Source: Owenia fusiformis (taxonomy: Eukaryota; Annelida; Polychaeta; Sabellida; Oweniidae). From it: DNA of 64,000 nt. Positions 46,223 to 56,440 of the stretch are shown one piece after another. Under the pieces are notes generated by a model. That model made no database searches and was not told where the DNA came from. It was given only the letters and a program-made list of their open reading frames with translations. Made by a program: the position numbers and the translations under genes. Where the stretch lies: the NCBI GenBank assembly GCA_903813345.2, contig CAIIXF020000003.1, positions 6,037,815-6,101,814 on the forward strand. Reading direction: 5' to 3'. Position 1 is the first letter of the stretch, and each line of letters begins with the position of its first letter.

Positions 46223-49200
46223 CTAGCCCAGGAGGTCATCCTCCAGTTCCTGACTGATATCTCCTTCTACAGCACCATCAGCCTCAGCTTCATCAACCAC
46301 ATCATCTTTAACATCATTGCTTGCATCCTCAACAACAATCTCTTCAGTTGTGGTTGTCTCCTTAGTTTCCTCTGCAGTTGCATCATCCTTGTTAGCATCT
46401 TTATCCTCATTAGCTGTTACCTCATCTTTATCTTCTTCTTTGTCATCATCCTGTGTTAACCAGTGAACAAGACATTTCATTTCAATTTCATTACTTGATT
46501 TCATATCATTTCTATCATGGATAATAAAATGTACTTGAAATTAATCAGAACACATGTTATGGGTTACCCTGTAACAAAGATAACATATAACAAAATCAAC
46601 GAGAGACAAATAGTAAAAGATTTAAACAAAGATAAATGAACAAAATTGAAATGAAGTAATATACAAGTCCATCTTAACATGTAAGATGCATATCTAGAAG
46701 AAACAATTACTCATCATGCTCAAACATTTAAATGTATGCCTGAGGCCTGGGACATTTTATATTTTACACTTTTTCAAGATGTGAGAATCAAAATATTAAA
46801 TCTACATTTCTTGAGATTGAAACATACTGTAATAATTTTGCTAATAAATTAAATTGATTTGGTGATATAAATTTATTTTATTTGGTATTTTGGTTCTACA
46901 TGTAAACACTCAACGATGTGGTATGTAAATATCTTTTAACATGTTTGTTTAAAAATTGGTTACTCATATGAACTTTTGAGATCAGATTCTTTCCTCTATG
47001 GAATGAACAAGGGAATTTATCTCAGTAGTTCTCTTCTTTCACTTCTACATACCTGAGTGGGTTCCTCCATGTATATGTTCATATTGTGGTTGTATTGGCA
47101 ATGCTACATACCTGAGTGGGTTCCTCCATGTATATGTTCATATTGTGGTTGTATTGGCAATGCTACATACCTGAGTGGGTTCCTCCATGTATATGTTCAT
47201 ATTGTGGTTGTATTGGCAATGCTGCATCAACTCCCAGCTTGTCTCAAAGCTACTTCCACAAGTGGCACAGCTAAGAATTGAGGGTTCACCTAGAGTGGAG
47301 AGAACAAGTGGAAACCTATTCATGGAGGGTATCTTATATATTTGTACTGCATCTCACTTTAAATGCAGCAATACAATTGTGCCAAAATTGTAATACATGT
47401 AAAGGGTATGATAATTTCACTCAAATTGTCATCACATCCAATATGCCCAAAGTAACATCACATTTTAAATTAACTTAAATCAAACTGAGTCCGGGTAGAT
47501 TTATTAAGACCGATCTAAACAAACATAAATAAATAAGAATAGATTATTCATTCTCAGTTGATGACATGTTTCCCTGTGTATATAAACGCGTTATTTTGGG
47601 CCGATTTTGGGCCGATCTTGGCACTTTAGCGACATACATTTTCCCATCGGCCGAATCGGCCCAATGGCACTCAAAGGGTTAAGTGATACTTTATTTAAAG
47701 TGATGCCTTACTAACAGGACTTGACATATCGTTTCATTGATAGTGACATCAAAATAATGTGACTTCTGATAAAAAGTGACATTGAATCATAGTGATACTT
47801 CATAAATTTAGTGTCACACTTGAACTGACATCTTATTGTAGTGTGGGGATTACTATATCAAAATAATAAATCTTGTCATAGCTGCTTTATCAAACCAATT
47901 TCTCAAATCAGGCAACTGCAAAAACAGTAACCATTATTGTAACTGCTGACTGCCGAACACCAACTGCCAAACACCATATGTCCTGGTGGTGACATAGAAA
48001 TGACATCAGATCTAAAGTGACATAATGCTGCCAGTAGCCTTTCTGTTTACCTGCTTTGAGGCCCTCTTGTTGCACTATCTTTAAGTGACACCTGTTCTCC
48101 CTGTGTTTAGACAGACTCTTTATACTGGTGAACATCTGTTTACACTGGCCACATATTAGAATATCTGGCACCACTAGAATAAGAAAAAAGAGGAATAAAA
48201 GAAACAGTCAATTCAATTCTGACAATTACAATCAGCAGGGTGTTTAGCCAAACATTTGTTATTCAATTTTCTTGCCGATATTGTGTGCATTTGATATTGC
48301 ATAATTTTCTTAACAACAGCTTTTCATCAAGATTTTAAGGCTTGATGTTTTAACTGAATTTTGTTCTAGGCTACCTAAGCATTCAATGCAAAGTTCTCCA
48401 AAAATGTAACACCCAAGCTATCAACATTCCCATCTTAAAAGAGGTATTCCCTTAGCAAAGTATCTTACTATATGTATGCAGTTTTTGTGCAGGTGGGGGT
48501 TGACTGGCAGGTACATTGACTGTTGTTATAACTGGCTGCTGAACTGCAGGGGAAGCACTCACTTTCTTTGGGGTGGTACGGGTTATTGCGGGTGGTTTTG
48601 ATGAGCCTACATTGTTAGTTAATGTTACTAGTGTTGTGTTGTTTCTCTGGCGGGGAATGTTGAAGTCATTTCTTTGACGTTTTTGAGGCGGGCCACCCTG
48701 CATTGGATTATGTCTCTGCTGTTGCTGGTTGAAGGGAGGATTGCTGGAAGGTAACACCCCTATGTTAGCATATTACAAAACAATAAACTCTTCTGCAATG
48801 ATAATATGTGTTCGCTATTCAGTATGGACCAGTTTATGGAGGTTAAAAGATGTACAATTTAATTTTGATTATTCATATAAAGCATTAGAAGAACCAATTA
48901 ATAAGTTCTTAGAATCAAAGGATCAGATATCTTTTGTAGTCTGATCATAATTATTTTTTTACTTTTACTCATCTAAATAAAGGGTTTTAGACCACTCAGG
49001 TTTACATGGTGCACTCAAATTATTTACCCTTGGACATTCCCTGGGACTCCTTTCTTTGGCCTATGTTTCTTAGGTTCATTTGCCATTGTAACATCTGAAA
49101 TCAAACCATATTTATCTTCATACTCTAAGCCTATACTTCAGCCAACCAAATGGAGTTCTGTATAACTGCACATGGGATACATCCAGTAAGTTGTTCTTAT

Positions 49201-49805
49201 TATGAAAGGAGGATTCAGGGATACAGAAATAATCCCCAATTTTTTTTATCTTTTAACCAGCCATTTCTTGTCCTTATTTTCAAAAAATCCAAGAATTCAA
49301 TGGATGGGAGATGAAAAATGTTGTCAATTACACATGTGTTTGGTGTATTTTTTCTGTCTGTCTGTCTTATGAATATCTCCATTCATTAAAATTTGAGAAG
49401 GCAATAAAAACAAGGAAATCAATGGTTTTGAAAATATTCTATATGAGCAATGATTTTCATACTTAAGTGAAATAAATGTGTTAATACTGTGTTATGAATC
49501 TAGTTGAAAATTTCATTTTTGTGTTCTCGTGCCTCACCTATGACCTGGCCTGCATACATATTGCGATCCTCGTTAGCAGCTGCAGCACGTGCATTAGCCT
49601 CGTTAAAGAATTGCACAAATGCGTAACCTATGTGCACAGACACAGCCATAACTCTGCCGTAACGTTGGAAGATCTCAGTCACTTCTTTCTGCTGCATTTG
49701 AAATGTATTCAGGTTGCCCACAAATAATCTTGCGTTTGTGAACTTCGGGTCTTTGGACTTTATGGGATTCATCTCATTTGGTTTGTTCTGCCATGTATGA
49801 GCCAT
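46223..49805 (-). CDS. hnRNP C/RALY-type RRM protein with two C2H2 fingers
   Basis: Six exons in transcription order: 49805-49538, 49094-49028, 48743-48469, 48173-48051, 47289-47171, 46450-46223; 359 residues. The N-terminal RRM has RNP2 LFVGNL (27-32) and RNP1 GYAFVQF (60-66), with the short hnRNP C/RALY spacing (RYGRVMAVSVHIGYAFVQF) and the following DVTMANEPKKHRPKKG basic segment. Then comes a Gln/Pro/Thr-rich stretch with KRQR. Two C2H2 fingers follow: C211-x2-C214-x12-H227-x5-H233 and C252-x2-C255-x12-H268-x4-H273. Residues 285-359 are an acidic tail (EGDISQELEDDLLG end), as in hnRNP C. By family it binds U-rich pre-mRNA in the nucleus; the fingers are an addition not seen in vertebrate hnRNP C or RALY as far as I know. 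The donor of the second finger exon is triplicated (see findings). Confidence 0.88.
47051..47227. repeat. 59-bp tandem triplication covering an exon end and splice donor
   Basis: Three near-perfect 59-bp units start at 47,051, 47,110 and 47,169. Each holds, on the minus strand, the last ~50 nt of the zinc-finger-2 exon (GAACATATACATGGAGG, CCCACTCAG) plus the donor GTATGTAG. The first unit met by the minus-strand transcript (47,169-47,227) is used in the gene model. Confidence 0.93.
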
Positions 49806-52250
49806 ATTTAATCTGGAAGTGAATTAGTATTTCAAAACTTAATATCTGTTCAGGGGCATAGCCAGCAATTGTCAGAGGGGTGTGCTTTTTGGGTTTGCAT
49901 CACTATACTGCAAGCAAAAATTGGACTTTTGGAAAGGTCACCTAACAGAATCTGAGCCAAGCCACAGGAAAAGGGATCTTATCACAGATTTCTTGTTTAT
50001 CTTAAAAAGCACAAAGAGACCTTTCAAATGAGCCAGATTACATTGCAGATAAAGACCAAAAAGACAGATTTGAATTTAGCACATTTTCCTCTTAATCTTG
50101 GGCACATTTTTGGCTCTGTTGCACAATTTTAATTTTTGTGATGAGACCGATTTTTTGGAGGCTCATCTCTTGAAATTTTCAGAAAATGTGCTCAATATAT
50201 TACTTAAATGAAAGGAGCTTTGAACTTCATTCCTAGAAATAGAAAAAATGAAAAACAACTGATTTGAAAAGCGATCCATTTTTCTTTTCAGAAAATAGCC
50301 AAAATCCAACATGTCCGAAATCTGTTGCGATACTTTCAGTCCTCCCAATGGCTTAGCGTCATATACGCATAAAATGCCATGGCGTACTCTCAAAATTTAT
50401 CTCAAAGTTTATTTTCTACATTGAATTGCCCCAATGGGTAAATGCTTTTCCGACTTTTTCATTTTTCATCAGTGTTGACTTTCGGGAAGGCGTTGTAGTT
50501 ATCACGAAATAACGCATTGACCCTTGAACTTTACTTTGTTGACGTGTCAACCAAGCATGTCTGGTGTGAAAATTAAAAGAATATTAAGCAATGTTCTACA
50601 TCCGCCAAGCTAAGTGAAGTAGCCAATATAAAATTACCAATTTGAGTGAAGTACGCAACGAACGAAACTGCGTGATCTACAGTCCCACTATTTGTCTGAA
50701 CGAAATGCTACGTAGAAATATGAGCCGTCTGCTGTATTAGTCGATTAATAGAGTAAGACCTGTTGGTGATGCTTTATAATTTAGACCAAAACATTGAAGA
50801 ACATACGAACCTGTAAATCGTGAAAACAACGAACAAATATTCGGTTTTCATATATGTTCGGTAATTTTTCGTATTGAAACTTCCGGAACTTACAAGGAAA
50901 TCATTCATTTTCTCGGTCCATGATTTACCTCTTGGATGTTGTGGCAAATGCTCCATGGTTGACGGAACAAAGGTGATATGGTTTCATTAGGATTCGGGTT
51001 CTAACCTTTAGAAGGTAAGTCAGACTCCCAAACGTCAGCTAACTCTTATATTTAGCATGTTAGCGACGAAGTCAGGCCTTGCAAAAAGTAGGAGCGAAGA
51101 ACAATATCAAAATATTCATACCCTTCAAGAACTTACACTAGATCTACTGCAATACTTATGTGATGCTTTTTCTTTATTTAAGAAAACATTCGATCTCTTC
51201 ATTCGTAGTATAGTAGCATTGCACCTTGTAGAAATTATTCACCACATTTGTTGACCTATTATCGCCCATCTAAATTGAAATTTCAATTTATATGTCACTT
51301 TCCAACGAATCAAGAGTGTTTCCCGATAAAAGATACCTTCTTTGCCTAGAACATTTCAATTATGTTGCCTTACCTTCTTCTTTATGCCCAATGTTTGATC
51401 AAAAGACTTGCAAAATCCAGTCGAAGTCAAAGTTTTGAAATAATGCGTTTTTCAAATTTGTGCCGGAAGTATTTTTCACACCGCGGAGTGATATATAGTT
51501 TTAAGTTTCTTCTTTTTTATCAAAAATAGGCTCATATCTGATAAAATGTGATGATATATAGTTTTTTGTACTATTGTTTGACCTATTATTAACAGTTGCA
51601 TACACTGTTTTAATTTCTACGATCATCACATTTAGAATTATATTACAACGCACATATACAGCTTTTATGAGTTGTTCGGTCACAAAAATATATCGCATGT
51701 ATTTTTCAACACAATAATATTTCGCAAAAATCTGTGAACTGATGGTTGGCTTTGTATGTAAGTATGATAATAAATGGTCACACGTACTTGTTCTGTCTGA
51801 GCTGATCTCTGTATATGAACCTGTATTAACTCCAGATTTCACCCTGCCAGGAGCCTGGGGGGTAACCAATCCACACTCAGGGGCCATAGAATATGGTAAA
51901 CCAAACCCTCCTTGGTCTCATTGCACTTCGAGGTAATTTTTAAAAAACAAGACCCACTAGTCTACTGACGATTGAATCTTGTTGAATGCCCATGATGCTT
52001 CGTAATGTAACAATTGGATTGGATGAAAAAAACCAAACACATTCCGTACATACTTTTCACAACATAAATTCAGTAAATGTCACGCATTTGGCTCGAAATA
52101 TGTGTATAGTCTGAGACATTAAAAAACCTCAACCATCAGAAGTTGTCACAATGAGCTAAATTCTAAGTTTCATGTCTCAAACTCTCTCAAGCGGTAGAAA
52201 AAAAATTCCCGTTCACTCTGAAGTAGCATAATAAATGAATCCAAAGCTTC
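49806..52250. other. Non-coding region upstream of the RRM gene
   Basis: It contains the RRM gene promoter side and an isolated GGGGCATAGCCAGC repeat end at 49,853. Open frames at 50,774-50,956 (minus) and 51,742-51,936 (plus) were examined. The latter is bounded by plausible exon-like sequence but has no recognised domain and no partner exon. Nothing else could be supported. Confidence 0.5.
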
Positions 52251-52797
52251 ATACCTCACTGGGGGGTATCGTGATGCAACAACACCGTGTTGTTGCATCA
52301 AGATGGCCTACCTTCCGGTGATAGATTTTCGTAAGATATTTTGTTTTCTCAATTTAAACCCATTTTTAAGACGAGTTTCCCAATAATGCATATACGTGCA
52401 GTTAGTGCACGATCTATATTTTAAATAACTGTCATTTGTATACATGTAGTATCATCGAGAAGCGATTAATTCACGGTTTTAGTTCCTCACTATTGATGCA
52501 ACAACACCAAACCGAAGATGCAAAAACACCCATCTAGATTTGAGCAATGATGCAACAACACCAATGTATGTCATATTGTTAAACCATAATGTAATAGGAT
52601 TTAGGTCCCAAAAAGGTAAATTGAGAGCGGTAGACTAATCCCAGGGGTCGTAAAATTATATTGGACATTCATATTACATTGTACATCTTAAAAAACGTGT
52701 CGCTTCGTTTTATACTCTTTTATACCTATAGGTGAACCTTTTCTGAAGTTAATGCATCTATCAAATATACACGTTTCTAAACATATGATCAAATATA

Positions 52798-54035
52798 CAC
52801 TCCCCTCCAAAAGTTTGTCAACCTTAGCACCCCCCCCCCCCCCCCCCCCCATTGAACTACGTGTTCAAACCTCTTTATATTTGAATTTTTATTTACATAA
52901 CCTACGAGGAAAATACTTAATATGATATTGATGTAAATTGACTTTATTTCCTATGCCTCCAAATTTTCCCAATTTTTTCCTCAATTACAAAAGGTTGAAA
53001 ATTGATGATAAATCAATTGAATTTTTGAAAATCGACATTCCTATGTAAACCAATGGGAAATGGTACTGTAGGTTTGCCGCAAGTCATATGACAGAATATT
53101 CATCCATCCGAGTTCTTGTAAAAAATACAAGTTAGGTAGTCCATTGAATTTGCTAACTTTATTGAATAATAAAATTGATACGTTTCTTCAGGTTTCAAAA
53201 AGTTAGAGATCTTCAAAGTCAAAATTATTATTAAAAAAACTCCTCCCATTGAAATAACACATGAGGCGAAAAGGATTTTCAAAATGACTTTTAAGCTGAA
53301 CAATCAGCGTACAAAAAGTTAGATAATTCAATTTTCTATATAAAAATATTTTTTTGGTGAATCCTTTACTGGACTATATTATCCTGAAATCAGATTTGCC
53401 CCGAACACACCATTTCCGATTGGTTTACATAGGAATGACGCAGGGTTCTCACTAGGCTTTTAGACTCCGGAGATTCTCCGGAGTCTAATGTCTTAAAACC
53501 CTCTTGCTCCAGAGTCTAATAGCTTTTCCGGAGTCTAAAGTGTTTTTTCCGGAGTCTAATTTTACATTTTTGTCACATTATTTGTGTTAAAACTCTTGAG
53601 AAAATACAGAAAACTGGATACAAACAAGGAATAGGAAGTCAGAAAATAAATATTGGGACTAAAATAGCATGATAATCTTAAGAAATATGTTGAAAAGTAT
53701 ACTAATAGGATATATCTGATCTCACATGGGGTAGAAGTAGTCGCGAAACCGCGAAAAAAAAGTAGTCACAATACCGCTAAAAATCCGGGGTCTAAAAATT
53801 ACCTGGTGAGAACCCTGTGACGATTTTCGAAAATTCATCAAAATTATCAATTTTCTACCTTTGTTGTAATTGAGGGAAAATTTGGGGAAATTTGGAGGCA
53901 TTGGAAATGAAGTCAAGTTACATTTCAATCATGTATCTTCCTCACAGGTCAAGTGAATAAAAATTCAAATATAAAGAGGCTTTAACATGTAATTCAATGA
54001 GGGAGCTAAGGTTGCCAAACATTTGGAGGGGAGTG
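52798..54035. mobile_element. Tc1/mariner-like MITE nested in the foldback element
   Basis: Termini are CACTCCCCTCCAAAAGTTTG and the complement of a near-identical sequence, with TA before the left end and TG (probably mutated TA) after the right. Arms pair further (GTTCAAACCTCTTTATATTT against AATATAAAGAGGCTTTAAC). A 21-C run occupies 52,830-52,850. A truncated relative lies at 32,305-32,766. No transposase frame remains. Confidence 0.8.
53441..53817. mobile_element. 377-bp inverted-repeat element nested in the Tc1-like MITE
   Basis: Flanked by the 5-bp duplication TGACG (53436-53440, 53818-53822). Ends are CAGGGTTCTCACTAGG and CCTGGTGAGAACCCTG. The relative at 32,305-32,766 has the same site uninterrupted. 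The left side holds several TCCGGAGTCTAA repeats. Confidence 0.88.
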
Positions 54036-55423
54036 TGCAACACAAAAATGACTGACATCTGTTAACTTTCCATAATTATATTAGTTCTTTGTTAATAAAA
54101 TCAGACCAAAATCAGAAATATTTACTTGACCAAAGCATGAAAAGTGTAAAAAGCTAAACGTAATATTTCCAATAAACACGGCTTAACGGGAAATCTATTT
54201 TATTCAATAATTAATCAACGCGATGATTTATTCTACGCATTCCTGAAAAATAGGGTTCGGACCATTGTGTTTTCGAACGAATTGGGCGACCAGCCTTTTC
54301 ACGTTTAAGTTGACTTTAAGTTCAAAGTAGTTTCAAGATGTGGGACATCCTCCGAACACAGGCCTCCAGACTTGGGATCACATTAGTGTCTGTTATGATT
54401 TCATTTAGAAAGTGATTAACTTACTTAGTAAACGTACATGTACTACAATATCATAATATGTGATTGAATACTATTACTATGTTTATCGTTTGGCTCGTAT
54501 ATCCTTTTAAGTTTGATAAAGACGTTGGCGTTGTTGCATCATCACATTGGTGTTTTTGCATCATTGATAATAAACATAATGGTGTTGTTGCATCAATAGT
54601 GGGGAACTAAAACCGTGAATTTTTCGCTTCTGAATGATGCTACATGTATATCAATGACAGTATTTTAAAATATAGATCGTGCGCTAACTGTACGTGTATG
54701 ATTATCGAGAAACTTGTCCTAGAAATGGGTTTAAATTGGGAAAACAAAATATCTTGCGAAAATCTATCACCGGAAGGCCGGCCATCTTGATGCAACAACA
54801 CGGTGTTGTTGCATCACGATACCCCCCAGTGATACCTGCAAATGATGGATAAATTCCTACCAAATTGCCATGTTTGTGATCCAAGGAAGATTGACTCCCA
54901 GAATGCAACATCAGTTAACCTTATTTACTCGTGTCAGCATTTTGAAAGCTGGCATGTGTCATGTAGCATTCTGGGAGCCAATCCTCCTTGCGGCATAATC
55001 GGGCTTCAAAATCGCCTCAACATTTGAAGAGTCAGCATTAACATGTGAATATCACTTATTTGTCATTATGGACACAAATTCCAATATATTTTGACAAAGA
55101 AAAAGAGCACTCATTTCACTGAGATAAGATATTTTGATCAAGGTGTTCAGTTTTGAACCAAGGTGTCCACAATTTGAATGAAGCTGTTCAACATTTGTAA
55201 GTCACTCATCAGTTAGGTGTTCCCAAGTTGACAGGCCTGCATTATTCATATAGTTTAAAAAATATATGTAAGCTTGGTGGAAATATAGAATGTCACTTGA
55301 CTTTTGAGTGACAACTTACACTTCCTCCGAGTCAGAAAAATGATGTAGCAGTTGATATGTTGTTTTAACAAATCAAAAAATGTCAAGTAATGTTTTGACT
55401 ATTTTCTACTTCCAGGAGGTATC

Positions 55424-56137
55424 ATGGCTTCTAATAACCTGCTGAGACGCATCTATCATACACTAGCCCCTGCAATACGGATTGCTGAACAAACAACAAG
55501 GCCATTATTCTCAGATCGATACCTCTTATACACAAACACTGGGATAACTGTTTTTCTATCAGGAACTGGGGACTTCCTCGTCCAACATTATGACATAGTC
55601 CAAGGGAGGCAGGACTATTGGGACCCCCTTCGGACTCTACGACTCGCAACTTCAGGGGTTTTTATTGGACCTATGTGCCACTACTGGTATCGTTTCTTAG
55701 ATAGAGTCATCCCTGGCAGAACTATCAAGGCAGTATCAAAAAAAATATTTTGGGATCAGTTGATCTTTTCCCCAGTGAATATTTCAACATTTTTTATAGT
55801 GGTTGGAATTATTGAGGGACAATCTCTAAAATCATTGTACCAGGAGTTGAAATGTAAAGGACCGACATTATTCAAGGCTGAACTGATGATATGGCCCCCT
55901 GCTCAATTGATGAACTTTGCCGTTGTGCCTTTAAGATTCCGTGTATTATTTGATAACACGGTGTCTTTAGGATTTGACTGGTACTACTCACATGTTAAAC
56001 ATAATCATCCCAGTGGAGATGAAAGTGAGGATGATAATAATGAAAAATTTATTAATGAAATTCATATTAATGTTAATGAGTCAAATCAGAGGAAGGATAA
56101 TCATAGTTGCACAAGTGATGACAAAAACAATTTGTAG
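55424..56137 (+). CDS. MPV17L2: MPV17-like protein 2 (Mpv17/PMP22 family)
   Basis: A single coding exon of 237 residues. The start has good context (TATCATGGCT) and a likely acceptor (TTCCAG) lies 12 bp before it, so a 5' non-coding exon is expected upstream. The order of motifs is that of Mpv17 proteins: an N-terminal YLLYTNTG segment, GPMCHYWYRFLDRVIPG, WDQLIFSPVN, EGQSL, and the family signature IWPPAQLMNFAVVPLRFRV followed by WDxYxS-like FDWYYSHVKH. Four hydrophobic segments are present. Length exceeds the usual ~200 because of an acidic/Asn-rich C-terminal extension (about residues 204-237), which is not conserved. In vertebrates MPV17L2 is an inner mitochondrial membrane protein linked to mitoribosome assembly; the same role is inferred. 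Confidence 0.92.
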   Translation: MASNNLLRRIYHTLAPAIRIAEQTTRPLFSDRYLLYTNTGITVFLSGTGDFLVQHYDIVQGRQDYWDPLRTLRLATSGVFIGPMCHYWYRFLDRVIPGRTIKAVSKKIFWDQLIFSPVNISTFFIVVGIIEGQSLKSLYQELKCKGPTLFKAELMIWPPAQLMNFAVVPLRFRVLFDNTVSLGFDWYYSHVKHNHPSGDESEDDNNEKFINEIHINVNESNQRKDNHSCTSDDKNNL

Positions 56138-56434
56138 GATTTATATAATGCCAATATAATTGCTTCAAATGCATCAAGTGATATGTCTTATACTCTAGTC
56201 AACTGCTGCATTATGATAAACTGCCCAGCTACTTACATATGCTCAATGATGAAACCATGATAAAGAATTTGTGATTTTGACTCTTGAGAATTTCTAGAAT
56301 TTCATTCTAATGAGAGATCCTCCAATGCTCACATAGATATTCACAATGATGAGATAATCCATATAAGCATTTTTTGTGCATTTAGGACACAATCTATGCA
56401 CTAAAGCTATTCACCATTGATCTTGATAACAGCC

Positions 56435-56440
56435 AATAAA
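56435..56440 (+). terminator. Polyadenylation signal AATAAA (MPV17L2)
   Basis: The first AATAAA downstream, about 300 bp after the stop (GCCAATAAACAC). Confidence 0.5.

Larger units (their letters stand above)
52257..54831. mobile_element. Foldback transposon, ~310-bp inverted termini, 2,575 bp
   Basis: It is flanked by a 6-bp direct repeat ATACCT (52251-52256, 54832-54837). Termini read CACTGGGGGGTATCGTGATG inward and the arms pair for about 310 bp (52,257-52,570 with about 54,525-54,831). Each tip has a 29-nt dyad made of TGATGCAACAACAC and its complement around one base (52272-52300, 54788-54816). Further TGATGCAACAACACC copies lie at the inner end of each arm. There is no transposase, and most of the middle is later insertions. 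The superfamily is unknown. Confidence 0.85.

Noticed and set aside
46025-46459. 144-codon plus-strand frame
   Set aside because: Antisense to the acidic-tail exon of the RRM gene; the GAN-rich codons of that exon create it.
51742-51936. Exon-like frame containing TPDFTLPGAWGVTNPHSG
   Set aside because: Could not be linked to another exon or family; the complementary strand is equally open.
52830-52850. 21-base C run
   Set aside because: A simple homopolymer inside a transposon; likely polymorphic or a sequencing-length artefact, with no function claimed.
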